From Pseudoalteromonas sp. MMG010 (GTDB taxonomy: Bacteria; Pseudomonadota; Gammaproteobacteria; Enterobacterales; Alteromonadaceae), in contig NZ_JAGJEG010000004.1 in assembly GCF_018100905.1 (NCBI RefSeq), positions 62,001-126,000 on the forward strand: a DNA stretch of 64,000 bases, read 5' to 3'. Positions 28,224 to 37,757 of the stretch are shown here, piece after piece (position 1 is the stretch's first letter; the number at the start of each line of letters is the position of its first letter). The position numbers were made by a program, and so were the translations under genes. Under the pieces are notes generated by a model that worked only from the letters and a program-made list of their open reading frames with translations, did not search any database and had not been told where the DNA came from.

Positions 28224-29966
28224 TCAGTGGTTCGAGTGGTCAACAATATTATTTTGTTGGTCACCTTTATCATGGGAGATTTCAGTAATGTTCGGGTTAT
28301 CACTCGCTTCAAATGTGAAATTGACTTTATCACCACTATTAAAATCGGCCATATTTATATTATCCGCAACGATAAAGTCCATCGTAGCAGCGGGTCTGTT
28401 CCGTTTTTCAATTGGATCACGACTGATATTTAAAGTGCGATTTTTAATATTAACCGAGTTTATTATGCCTGTTACCGTAACGGTAGAAACTTTAGATTCA
28501 GAGATAATATGAATATCTGTTACTTCATAACCACCATCACTCGTTTTACTCACTTCAAAATCCAGAGATTGTCCCTGTTTTAATGAGTCCACATTCACAT
28601 TTTCAGCGATAGTAAAATCCATCGTCATTTCAGGCCAATCCCAAGCTTCAGCAGGGCCGTGTGTAATGTTGACCATACGATGTCCTGCCATAACACTATT
28701 CACGTCACCTTGCATCCAAACAGAATTAGCGACTTCGTCATGGGTCATACGCTTAAAATCAGACGATTTACTTGATTCTGAATCAATCAAAAATTGAGCA
28801 GAAGTCACCACTGAATCCCCCTTATTCAGTCCAGCTAATATCTCAATACTGTCTCTATCAACTCGACCAATAGTGACTGCTATGGATTTAAACTGACCTT
28901 CACCTAGAGCAAGCACAACACGATCTTGTTTACCTGTTCTTATTACCGCTTCTTTAGGTACTAACAATGCGCTTTGTGTTTGCTTTGCATAAATGGATAC
29001 TTGCGCAAACATATTTGGTTTTAATTGGTAACCTGTGTTGTCAAATTTTAATCGAACACGTAGGGTCCGAGTTTTGCTATCCAGTGTCGGATAAACATAA
29101 TCGACGACGCCTGTCCAATTTTCCCCCGGTAAATAATCAAGCGTCATTGATACTGATAAGCCCTCTTTAATTAGTGCTGCATCACGCTCAAACACTTCCG
29201 CTTCTACCCATACTTGATCTAACTGAGCAATGCTCATCAGAGTATTTCCCGGTTTAACATAAAAACCTTCTCTTATTTTTAAGCCATCTACAACACCCGC
29301 TTGAGGTGAATAGAAGGAAATGTTCTGTTGCACCTTACGGGTATTCTCTAGCTCTTTTATAAATTGGGGAGATAGTTGCAGTGCTTCTAATCGATCTTTT
29401 GCTGCCGTAATCAGAGAATCATTATTACGCTTTAATGCGATTAAGAATTCTTCTTGAGCGTTCACTAGCTGAGGTGAATACAGGGTATATAGTGGTTGCC
29501 CTTTTTTAACAGGATTACCTGCGGCTTTAACATAGAGTTTCTCTATCCAGCCATCAACGCGTGGATGAATATGAATAAGTTTGTCTTCATCATATTGCAC
29601 ATAACCTACTGTTGAAATTTCATTATGCGTACCCTTTAGTTCAACAGGTGATGTTCGAACACCGAAGTTATTCACTACATGAGGGGAGATTTTCACAGCG
29701 CCGGGACCCCAGTCATTACCAGGCTCATCACTCGAAGACTTTTCTTTATAGACAGGAGTTAAATCCATCCCCATTGGCGACTTACCGGGCTTGTCCCTGC
29801 GGTAATTAGCATCCATTGGCGCAACCCAGTACAAAGGGCTATTTTCTTCCGAGCCAGCAGTGCTGACTTCATTTTCTATTATTAAATTCTGCAAGATACT
29901 TAATGTTCCCGCTCCAATCGCAATGCCTACAATGACAGCGACAATTGTTCTTTTGTTAATTGGCAT
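28224..29966 (-). CDS. cusB: CusB-type efflux adaptor with tandem CusF-like domains
   Basis: A 580-residue periplasmic adaptor, much longer than E. coli CusB (about 407). Order: membrane anchor (5-30); heavy-metal-binding segment (YWVAPMD to SPMGMDLTPVY, about 45-72); barrel-sandwich, hairpin and beta-barrel domains (about 90-400); and two CusF-like domains (about 416-488 and 493-565). The first has His436, Trp444, Met447 and Met449 in exactly the E. coli CusF spacing (36/44/47/49). The second has Arg516, Arg524, Ala527 and Met529 at those positions, so only one ligand remains. TTGGAG precedes the ATG, which overlaps the 3' end of the TolC-family gene. Confidence 0.92.
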   Translation of the reverse strand: MPINKRTIVAVIVGIAIGAGTLSILQNLIIENEVSTAGSEENSPLYWVAPMDANYRRDKPGKSPMGMDLTPVYKEKSSSDEPGNDWGPGAVKISPHVVNNFGVRTSPVELKGTHNEISTVGYVQYDEDKLIHIHPRVDGWIEKLYVKAAGNPVKKGQPLYTLYSPQLVNAQEEFLIALKRNNDSLITAAKDRLEALQLSPQFIKELENTRKVQQNISFYSPQAGVVDGLKIREGFYVKPGNTLMSIAQLDQVWVEAEVFERDAALIKEGLSVSMTLDYLPGENWTGVVDYVYPTLDSKTRTLRVRLKFDNTGYQLKPNMFAQVSIYAKQTQSALLVPKEAVIRTGKQDRVVLALGEGQFKSIAVTIGRVDRDSIEILAGLNKGDSVVTSAQFLIDSESSKSSDFKRMTHDEVANSVWMQGDVNSVMAGHRMVNITHGPAEAWDWPEMTMDFTIAENVNVDSLKQGQSLDFEVSKTSDGGYEVTDIHIISESKVSTVTVTGIINSVNIKNRTLNISRDPIEKRNRPAATMDFIVADNINMADFNSGDKVNFTFEASDNPNITEISHDKGDQQNNIVDHSNH

Positions 29967-31368
29967 TACTTTTCTCCAAGTTGCTGAATAAGTTAGTTGT
30001 GTTGCCTACAGTAGAAGTGCGAGTCTTTGACGAAGTAAGGAAGTAATTAATACGAGCAACCGCTTTGAGTACATCAACATCAATTCGTAGTGCGGATATT
30101 CTTGTATTTAACTCAGCGATTCTGGCTCGAACAACCTCGGCAAAATCACCATCATCATTTGTATATGCAGTTAACGAAGCTTCTGCTTGATCATATGTTT
30201 GTTTTAGTAACTGGTCTTCATATAAAGCTTGCCTATCTGAAAGGCGTTTAAGTTGTTTAAGTTCCTTTTCAATAGAAGCTATCATTTTCTTAGTTAGCAA
30301 TAGTTTTTCAGTTTTTACTGCTTCTGTTTCTGCAATAGATGCGGACATTTGCTTATCTTGTCTATTTTCAGTAAATAGTGGTAAGTCAAAAGTAACCCCA
30401 ACTGAAAACAAATCAGCTCTGCTTTCTCCAGATGACATACGCTCTCGATAACCATAACTTCCACTTACCCCCCAATGCGGTTTGTATTGCTGCTTAGCAA
30501 GTAGGACTTCTTTTTCTTGCACTTTCTGCTTAACATCGATAACAAGCAATGCAGGGTGATTAACTAGCTCATTAGCTAAACTATTTCGTGAATAATGCGA
30601 TATTGTTAACAATTTAGGGTTATACAAACGAATAATCGGGATTTCTTTGGAAACAACGAACTCCAAATGTTGAGTATCAAAATCAAATACCTTCCCTAAA
30701 TTATGCTCATCATAAATATGTAGCCATTCATTTAAACGTGCGATGGAAGTTTCCAACTTCTGCTTTTCAACCGTTAACCTATCCTCAAGCTGTAGGATTT
30801 CTAGTTGGGCACGTATAACATCGTGTTGACGAGTTTTACCAACAGCATTCGAATAACTAGCTTTTGCTACTTCAGCCATTTGCTCAAATAAGTTCCAGTC
30901 TTTTTCTATTAATGTAATAGTGCGTTGTGCTAAATAAGCATCTAACCAAAGCTCAGAAACAATTGTTTTTAGTTTGGCTTTTCGATCTTCACGTAGCAGT
31001 GGAAATTTGGTTGAGGCAACTTTTAATTGACTCTCTTTAATTTCTAACGTATCTCCTCTTGGAAAGGTTTGAGATACCCCAACGTTAAACTGAGTCATCC
31101 CCTCTTGGTCAAAGTCCCATGTATCTGTAGGTAAATTCATCATAGATATTGAGACTTTAGGATCTGGTAAAGTACCCACTGCAATACTTCGACTATCCAT
31201 AGCTGATTGCCTTAATTTATTGCCATGAATCCACGGATCATTTTGTTGAGCCAATGAAATAGCTTGTTCCAGCGTTATAACCTTTGCGGCATGAGCAGCG
31301 AAAACGCAAAAGCTGCTCATTAACCCTAGCAACAGTAGCTTCGATAAATCTAATAAGGTACGTTTCAT
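29956..31368 (-). CDS. cusC: TolC-family outer-membrane efflux channel (CusC-like)
   Basis: A 470-residue outer-membrane factor: signal peptide (about 1-27), then the two helical repeats of the OEP family, for example LEQAISLAQQNDPWI near the N-terminus and VARINYFLTS near the C-terminus. There is no lipobox cysteine, unlike E. coli CusC, so the symbol is by context. It would form the exit duct for the CusBA pump. It starts within the stop of the DUF411 gene (TAATG) and overlaps cusB by 11 bases, so the operon is tightly packed. Confidence 0.87.
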   Translation of the reverse strand: MKRTLLDLSKLLLLGLMSSFCVFAAHAAKVITLEQAISLAQQNDPWIHGNKLRQSAMDSRSIAVGTLPDPKVSISMMNLPTDTWDFDQEGMTQFNVGVSQTFPRGDTLEIKESQLKVASTKFPLLREDRKAKLKTIVSELWLDAYLAQRTITLIEKDWNLFEQMAEVAKASYSNAVGKTRQHDVIRAQLEILQLEDRLTVEKQKLETSIARLNEWLHIYDEHNLGKVFDFDTQHLEFVVSKEIPIIRLYNPKLLTISHYSRNSLANELVNHPALLVIDVKQKVQEKEVLLAKQQYKPHWGVSGSYGYRERMSSGESRADLFSVGVTFDLPLFTENRQDKQMSASIAETEAVKTEKLLLTKKMIASIEKELKQLKRLSDRQALYEDQLLKQTYDQAEASLTAYTNDDGDFAEVVRARIAELNTRISALRIDVDVLKAVARINYFLTSSKTRTSTVGNTTNLFSNLEKSNAN

Positions 31369-31835
31369 TAAAATTGCTCCTTATAAGCCTTAATATTTGC
31401 GTAAAATTTACTTGTTCCAGCTTTAAACAAAATAAGCCCGTTATAGGGCATAAAATGCTCACCCACTTCCATACCGGGAGAGCCAATAGGCATTACTGGT
31501 ACCGACAATCTGATTGCGTTTGGGCGATTCTCTGAAAGGGATTTTTGAATAAATTTAGCTGGCACATGACTTTCAAAAGCAAAGCTATGTTTCGTGATAG
31601 CGGTATGACTGGAACGGTAATTCGGTTGAATACCGTGTTTATCTTGATAATTCTTGGCCTGAACGATAATCCCTTCATCTTCGATATGAGATATCCATTC
31701 TTTACAGCAGCCACCAGTTGGAGTTTTATAAACCAATAATTCTACTGGGTTAGTTTCATGTTTGTGCTCATTAGCGTAAGCAAACGCTGGTATAAACAGT
31801 AATGCTACTGTTATTTTTATATAGTTTTTGATCAT
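31368..31835 (-). CDS. DUF411 family exported metal-binding protein
   Basis: A 155-residue exported protein with signal peptide (IKNYIKITVALLFIPAFAYA) and the DUF411 core. Family features are VYKTPTGGCCKEW with its Cys-Cys pair, SHTAI, HVPAKFI, and a C-terminal GSPGMEVG segment. DUF411 proteins occur next to copper resistance genes and are thought to bind metal in the periplasm. The ATG at 31835 follows GGGGGC by 4 bases; an in-frame TTG five codons earlier overlaps that site. Its stop codon overlaps the TolC-family start by one base. Confidence 0.88.
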   Translation of the reverse strand: MIKNYIKITVALLFIPAFAYANEHKHETNPVELLVYKTPTGGCCKEWISHIEDEGIIVQAKNYQDKHGIQPNYRSSHTAITKHSFAFESHVPAKFIQKSLSENRPNAIRLSVPVMPIGSPGMEVGEHFMPYNGLILFKAGTSKFYANIKAYKEQF

Positions 31836-31887
31836 TTTGCCCCCAGACAACGCTGGACAGTACTTTGGCGCAATAGCGCTTAGTCAA

Positions 31888-31945
31888 TTAACAGGTAAAG
31901 TATTATTTGTGCGCAAAAATTGGGCGCACTAACCCCTTGTTAGGC
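31888..31945 (-). other. attC-like imperfect hairpin
   Basis: On the minus strand GCCTAAC (fits the integron box RYYYAAC) begins a hairpin: TAACAAGG pairs with CCTGTTAA with one extra base, and inner arms GTGCGC/GCGCAC enclose a short loop. The stop codon of the Met/His/Cys-rich gene lies inside GCCTAAC, as often seen in gene cassettes. The opposite end reads GTTAATT, one mismatch from GTTRRRY. No integrase or further attC is visible, so this is suggestive only. Confidence 0.3.
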
Positions 31946-32323
31946 AAAAATTGGTGGACGGTAGAGAGAGGTAGAAATTGAAGTTGGCTGTTCAACCTTT
32001 TGAAGATACATAGCTTCACGGATACGTAAAAAATCCGTTAAGCCAACATTATTAGTATTCAAAAAAGTTATAGTAATGCAGGCATTGGCAGGACAAGTAC
32101 AATCAACACTACAACAGTCTTGATAATTACCTGTATCACTTATTTTCATATCACCATGACTCATACTTTCTAGGTGATTCAGTGACGTTTGTTCCATCTC
32201 CATATGAGATACATGAGAATCTGCCGACATTTCACAAGGCATAGCAGTATAAGCCAATGCTTGCCCTAAAAAGGCAGTAAGCATAGCGACTACAACTAAA
32301 ACTTTAGATAATGACTTTGACAT
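31940..32323 (-). CDS. exported Met/His/Cys-rich protein, putative copper-binding
   Basis: A 127-residue protein with signal peptide (SKVLVVVAMLTAFLGQALA) and a mature region rich in potential soft-metal ligands: MPCEMSADSHVSHMEMEQ, HLESMSHGDMK, then a compact CCSVDCTCPANAC cluster, and a C-terminal PPIFA. I do not recognise a named family, but similar Met/His-rich proteins open copper-efflux operons. It is the first gene of the Cus operon, separated by about 100 bases from DUF411. AGAGA lies 7 bases before ATG at 32323; the longer in-frame start at 32368 would add 15 residues before the signal peptide. Confidence 0.72.
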   Translation of the reverse strand: MSKSLSKVLVVVAMLTAFLGQALAYTAMPCEMSADSHVSHMEMEQTSLNHLESMSHGDMKISDTGNYQDCCSVDCTCPANACITITFLNTNNVGLTDFLRIREAMYLQKVEQPTSISTSLYRPPIFA

Positions 32324-32448
32324 AAAATTCTCTAAAAAATACCCGCCTATGTTAAGGTAGTTTGACACCTAAGTAAACTAACGCAGCCCAAGTATTAAAA
32401 CCGTTTTCAAAACTCAAGAAGTTAAAATTTTAGTTGTTACCTCATTAA

Positions 32449-32936
<488 letters not shown>

Positions 32937-33009
32937 TAGTAAAAATCTGTACTAATAATAAGTTAAATGAGCACAAGTAATTTACTCTAATAATATTGAA
33001 AATAGCGCC

Positions 33010-33038
33010 TTGCAGTGGTGTTAGGTAACAGGTAACAT
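33010..33038 (+). promoter_or_regulatory. possible sigma-70 promoter of rapA
   Basis: TTGCAG (33010-33015) and TAACAT (33033-33038) are separated by 17 bases, about 30 bases before the rapA start. Both boxes are imperfect. Confidence 0.35.
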
Positions 33039-33069
33039 AGCCGCCTTTTTCTTCATAGACGAGACATAC

Positions 33070-35964
33070 ATGAATTTTTCCTTAGGTCAGCGTTGGATCA
33101 GTGACACAGAGTCAGATTTAGGATTAGGCACTGTGGTTGCCATTGAGGGCCGACAGGTCAGTATTTTATTTCCTGCCAGTGGTGAAAACCGTGTTTATTC
33201 AAGTGCCGAAGCACCTGTAACCCGTGTTGCATTTAACCCAGGCGATATAATCAAAAGCGTTGAAGAATGGGAATTAGAAGTTGAGTCAATTGAGCAACAA
33301 GGCGACTTACTTTGTTATCACGGCACCCGTACAGATAACAATGAGCAAGCACAGTTAAAAGAAACCTTTTTAGATCATTTTATTAAGTTTAATAAACCAC
33401 AAGACCGTTTATTTGCCGGTCAAGTAGACCGTTTTGATCACTACACACTGCGTTACCAAACATGGCAGCACCAATTTGCACGCCAGCAGTCGTCTATTAA
33501 AGGCTTAATAGGTCAACGAGCAAACCTTATTCCTCATCAGCTTTATATTGCTCAAGAAGTCGGTAAACGATTTGCCCCAAGAGTATTACTTTCAGATGAA
33601 GTCGGCTTAGGTAAAACCATTGAAGCGGGCATGATTTTACATCAACAAATTATTAGTGGCCGTGCAAGTCGCGTACTGATTGTTGTACCTGAAAATCTAC
33701 AGCATCAGTGGTTAGTTGAAATGTTACGCCGCTTTAATCTACGCTTTTCTATTTTTGATGAAGAACGCTGTGATGAAGCATTTGCCGATTCGCCTAATGT
33801 TTTTGAAACAGAGCAGTTAGTACTAACTAGCTTAGAGTTTTTAACTAAAAAGAAACGCTGGTTCGAACATGCTACGTTAGCTGATTGGGACTTATTAGTT
33901 GTTGATGAAGCGCATCACTTGAGCATAAACAACAATAAGCCAAGTACCGAATACCAACGTATGGCAGAGCTGAGCCAAGATATTCCAGGCTTAATTTTAC
34001 TTACAGCAACGCCTGATCAACTTGGCCACCGCAGTCACTTTTCGCGCTTGCAGTTACTTGACCCAGATCGCTTTTACGATTACGACGCTTTTGTCAATGA
34101 AGAAGCCAATTACAAAGACGTTGCCGAGGCGGCTAATCAATTATTACAACAACAAGCGCTTGATGATAATGCGACCGCGACACTTGTTGAGCTATTAAAA
34201 GAAACAGATATAACTGAATTATTAGCAAACGCTCAGCAAGGTGATTTAGCAGCGCGTAAAGAAATACTAAATATGTTACTCGATCGTCATGGCACAGGAC
34301 GTATCTTATTTAGAAATAGTCGAAGTGGTATTGATGGCTACCCTAGCCGTAAACTGCACGCGTATCCAATGCAACTTCCTAAACAGTACAAAACCGCGAT
34401 GTCTGTTTTAGGCAGCATGGGTGGCATTCAAAGTGCTCAATTAAGTGCACAACGTGCGCTGTTTCCTGAAAAAATATTTCAAGAATTTGAAGGCGAAAGT
34501 GCTAGCTGGGGCGGATTTGACCCACGTGTTGAATGGCTGATAAATACACTTAAAACATTAAAGCACGAAAAAGTGCTATTAATTTGTGCTAAAGCAGAAA
34601 CAGCCATTAGCTTAGAACAAATTTTACGTGAGCGAGAAGCCATTAAAGCTTCTGTATTCCATGAAGGTATGTCGATTATTGAGCGTGATCGTGCCGCTGC
34701 GTTTTTTGCCGATGAATACGATAATGCACAAATATTATTATGTTCAGAAATTGGCTCAGAAGGCCGTAACTTCCAATTTTCGCATCATTTGGTGTTATTC
34801 GATTTACCACTTAACCCTGATTTACTTGAGCAACGTATTGGTCGTCTTGACCGTATTGGGCAAACACAAGATGTAAACATTCATGTTCCGTATTTTGAAA
34901 ATACCGCACAAGAAGTATTACTGCGCTGGTATCACGAAGGTTTAGATGCATTTGAAACAACCTCAACAACAGGGCAGATGCTATATAAAGAGTTTCATGA
35001 AGAGCTGCTAGAGTTTATTAGTAATCATAATTGTGATGAAGAAGAGCTAGACCCTTTACTAGAACAAGTCGCACAACAAAATAGTGTATTGCGTAAACAA
35101 ATGGAAAGTGGTCGAGATCGCTTGCTCGAACTGCACTCATCTGGCCAAGGTAAAGCAGATGCCCTAGTTGCTGAGATTGAACAACTTGATAACCAATTTG
35201 AATTACCAAGTTATATGATAAACGTATACGACACCTTTGGTGTTAGCCAAGAAGATAAAGGCGAGAATACGATTATCCTCAAACCAACTGAGCATATGCT
35301 AACAGCCTCATTCCCCGCGTTAAAAGAAGAAGGAATGACCGTTACTTTTGACCGTGATACCGCGCTTTCACAAGAAGATGTGCATTTTATCAGTTGGGAT
35401 CACCCTATGGTACAAGGCTCGCTAGATATGATCTGTGAAGATGATTTTGGCAGTGCCTCTGTTGCATTACTTAAAAACAAAAAACTACCGCCGGGTACAT
35501 TTTTTGTTGAACTGATTTTTGTTGCCGAAGCAATGGCTCCGAAGTCATTACAAGTAGGGCGTTTTTTACCACCTACACCAATTAGGGTATTGCTTGATAA
35601 AGCCAGCAACAACCTAGCCGATAACGTAGCGTTTGATGCATTTAACCAACAGCTTAGCGCTGTAGGACGACAAACAGCAAGTAAATTAGCAGGTGCATTA
35701 CAAAGTGCTATCCACCCAATGATTAATACCGCTAAAGATATTGCACAACAGAAGCTTAATGATATTCGCTGTACTTCATTAGAAAAAATGCAAGTATCAC
35801 TAGGTGAAGAGCAAGCGCGTTTAACAGCACTTAAGCAAGTAAACCCAAATATTCGCCAAGAAGAAATTACGTTTTACGACAAACAACGCAATGAGTTAGC
35901 AACTCATATCGAAAAAGCACAATTAAAATTGGATGCTATTCGATTAATCGTTGTATCACACTAA
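33070..35964 (+). CDS. rapA: RNA polymerase-associated ATPase RapA
   Basis: A 964-residue Swi2/Snf2-type ATPase that binds RNA polymerase and promotes its recycling. N-terminal Tudor-like domain (LGQRWISDTESDLGLGTV), Walker A DEVGLGKT (176-183), DEAH box at 279-282, SAT-like LLTATP, helicase C-terminal motifs (SEIGSEGRNFQ, QRIGRLDRIGQ), and the RapA-specific C-terminal region. Length matches E. coli RapA (968). It stands alone, followed by a terminator-like hairpin; rluA comes next, as it does in E. coli. Confidence 0.96.
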   Translation: MNFSLGQRWISDTESDLGLGTVVAIEGRQVSILFPASGENRVYSSAEAPVTRVAFNPGDIIKSVEEWELEVESIEQQGDLLCYHGTRTDNNEQAQLKETFLDHFIKFNKPQDRLFAGQVDRFDHYTLRYQTWQHQFARQQSSIKGLIGQRANLIPHQLYIAQEVGKRFAPRVLLSDEVGLGKTIEAGMILHQQIISGRASRVLIVVPENLQHQWLVEMLRRFNLRFSIFDEERCDEAFADSPNVFETEQLVLTSLEFLTKKKRWFEHATLADWDLLVVDEAHHLSINNNKPSTEYQRMAELSQDIPGLILLTATPDQLGHRSHFSRLQLLDPDRFYDYDAFVNEEANYKDVAEAANQLLQQQALDDNATATLVELLKETDITELLANAQQGDLAARKEILNMLLDRHGTGRILFRNSRSGIDGYPSRKLHAYPMQLPKQYKTAMSVLGSMGGIQSAQLSAQRALFPEKIFQEFEGESASWGGFDPRVEWLINTLKTLKHEKVLLICAKAETAISLEQILREREAIKASVFHEGMSIIERDRAAAFFADEYDNAQILLCSEIGSEGRNFQFSHHLVLFDLPLNPDLLEQRIGRLDRIGQTQDVNIHVPYFENTAQEVLLRWYHEGLDAFETTSTTGQMLYKEFHEELLEFISNHNCDEEELDPLLEQVAQQNSVLRKQMESGRDRLLELHSSGQGKADALVAEIEQLDNQFELPSYMINVYDTFGVSQEDKGENTIILKPTEHMLTASFPALKEEGMTVTFDRDTALSQEDVHFISWDHPMVQGSLDMICEDDFGSASVALLKNKKLPPGTFFVELIFVAEAMAPKSLQVGRFLPPTPIRVLLDKASNNLADNVAFDAFNQQLSAVGRQTASKLAGALQSAIHPMINTAKDIAQQKLNDIRCTSLEKMQVSLGEEQARLTALKQVNPNIRQEEITFYDKQRNELATHIEKAQLKLDAIRLIVVSH

Positions 35965-35991
35965 ATATTTACGCAAGCGTAAATAATTAAA

Positions 35992-36024
35992 AGCCAGTGC
36001 AAGAGTGACACTCTTTCACTGGCT
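35992..36024 (+). terminator. hairpin after rapA
   Basis: AGCCAGTG and CACTGGCT with inner AAGAG/CTCTT form a long stem with one mismatch. The following bases (ATTTATC) are only moderately T-rich, so termination strength is uncertain. Confidence 0.6.
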
Positions 36025-36068
36025 ATTTATCAATAATATAACGCTCTAAATTATCAGTAAGGTTGCTT

Positions 36069-36722
36069 GTGTTACTTAATTATAACCCCCCAATGACTCC
36101 CTATTTGAGTATTATTTATCAAGATGATGACCTACTCATTGTAAATAAACCGAGCGAGCTGTTAACTGTACCAGGTAAAGATCCTAAACATGCTGATAGT
36201 TTAATAAATCGAGTTAATCGAGTTTTTCCTAATGCCAAAATAGTCCACCGTTTAGACATGGCTACATCGGGAATATTATGCCTAGCAATGAACAAAGCAG
36301 CACATCGTCATCTGAGTATGCAGTTTCAAGAACGTGAAACATCAAAGCGATATATTGCGCGTATATATGGTCAGCTTAAAACGAAAACAGGATCGGTTGA
36401 TTTACCGCTTATTTGTGATTGGCCTAACCGCCCCAAGCAAATGGTTGATCACGAAAACGGTAAGCCCTCTCTTACTCATTTTGAAGTACTTGAATATGAA
36501 GCAAATGCGACACGTGTCGCACTCACCCCTATCACAGGGCGTTCACATCAACTACGTGTGCATATGCTAAGTTTAGAACACCCAATATTAGGTGATCGTT
36601 TGTATGCACATCCACAAGCACTAAGCGCGGCGCCACGTTTGCAATTACATGCTCAAATGCTGCAAATAAAACACCCTGTTAGCGAGCAAGTACTTACTTT
36701 TGAAGTTGAGCCTGAATTTTAA
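36069..36722 (+). CDS. rluA: 23S rRNA/tRNA pseudouridine synthase RluA
   Basis: A 217-residue dual-specificity pseudouridine synthase (23S rRNA U746 and tRNA U32 in E. coli). The catalytic motif is HRLDMATSG with its Asp; TGRSHQLRVH is the second family block. The N-terminal NYNPPMTPYL aligns with NYNPPQEPWL near the start of E. coli RluA, so the start must lie upstream of the first ATG. GTG at 36069, with TAAGG 7 bases before, is chosen; TTG at 36063 is also possible and would give the E. coli length of 219. Confidence 0.92.
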   Translation: MLLNYNPPMTPYLSIIYQDDDLLIVNKPSELLTVPGKDPKHADSLINRVNRVFPNAKIVHRLDMATSGILCLAMNKAAHRHLSMQFQERETSKRYIARIYGQLKTKTGSVDLPLICDWPNRPKQMVDHENGKPSLTHFEVLEYEANATRVALTPITGRSHQLRVHMLSLEHPILGDRLYAHPQALSAAPRLQLHAQMLQIKHPVSEQVLTFEVEPEF

Positions 36723-36803
36723 ATAACGGTTATTTAAATAATAAGCTAAATTTTAAAGCTTGAATGCCGATATATAATTATTGGTAAATAAAATTGGCTT
36801 TTT

Positions 36804-37757
36804 ATGATTTGGGATAAGTTAAAAACACTGTTCGTCTTTACGTTGTTAGTGCTAAGTCTGCCACTTTTAGCGATGGACTACACGATACCTACGCCCTACT
36901 CTAACCTTGAAAAAAATGACGTTGAGCGCTTACTAGCACACGATAATATAAAATACCTCAGCGCTAATGATACTGAATTTGTCAGTATTTATAGTGAGTA
37001 CATGAGTGCACAATTTAAAGGGGTTGTATTACTCATTCCTGATTGGGAGAAAAGCCCAATGAATAATGCCGGTATAAATTTTTTACGAAAAAATCTAAAC
37101 CAACTCGGCTATACGACTTATGCAATGGCAGTGCCTGATATTAACTGGAACGCGAGCAAAAAAAAGACAACAACCGAACAATTAGACCCAATCGCCTCCA
37201 CAGAAAAGCCCGCTTCTAATAACCAGCCTAACAACGCAGATGCTCAAGAAGGTAACACACCTGAGCAAGAAGAAGTTGCAACACAGCCACACTATGTAGA
37301 TGCGATTCCCAACATGAGTAATACAATACTTGATGATTACAAAAAACAGTTAATTACGCGTTATGAATCGCTTCATACACATGCCATGCTTTCGCAGCCT
37401 GAAAACCTCATTGTGATTGCCCAAGGCGCTAGCGCCGGAGCGCTCATTGAATACTACGCTAACTTTCCCAACACAAATATTAATGCATTTGTTAGCTTAA
37501 GTAGCTATTTACCTAATACAGAACGAAATCAAAGTTTAAATCAAACGACATCGCTTATTAGCCCTGCGTTATTAGATATTTTTTACAGTAATGATAATGA
37601 GGCGATCATCGACGGATTTAAAGATAGGCAGCGCTGGGTAAACCGCAATAGTAAGTTTGATTACCGCCAACGAGAATTATTTGGCTTAAGTAATCAACCA
37701 GATCAACAACAGCGCCTCATTAAAGAAATAGACGGTTTTTTACGCCGTCTTTTTTAA
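36804..37757 (+). CDS. DUF3530 family protein, exported
   Basis: A 317-residue protein with an N-terminal signal (FVFTLLVLSLPLLA) and an alpha/beta-hydrolase-like body of the DUF3530 family. The segment VVLLIPDWEKSP and the elbow-like QGASAGA stand where hydrolases have the oxyanion strand and nucleophile elbow. A low-complexity linker rich in Asn, Glu, Pro and Thr (about residues 120-165) interrupts the domain. The function is unknown. It converges with djlA and overlaps it by 18 bases. Confidence 0.75.
   Translation: MIWDKLKTLFVFTLLVLSLPLLAMDYTIPTPYSNLEKNDVERLLAHDNIKYLSANDTEFVSIYSEYMSAQFKGVVLLIPDWEKSPMNNAGINFLRKNLNQLGYTTYAMAVPDINWNASKKKTTTEQLDPIASTEKPASNNQPNNADAQEGNTPEQEEVATQPHYVDAIPNMSNTILDDYKKQLITRYESLHTHAMLSQPENLIVIAQGASAGALIEYYANFPNTNINAFVSLSSYLPNTERNQSLNQTTSLISPALLDIFYSNDNEAIIDGFKDRQRWVNRNSKFDYRQRELFGLSNQPDQQQRLIKEIDGFLRRLF

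Noticed and set aside
36721..36735. AAATAAC-G-GTTATTT as terminator of rluA
   Set aside because: The loop of one base is too small for a stable hairpin and no T-run follows.
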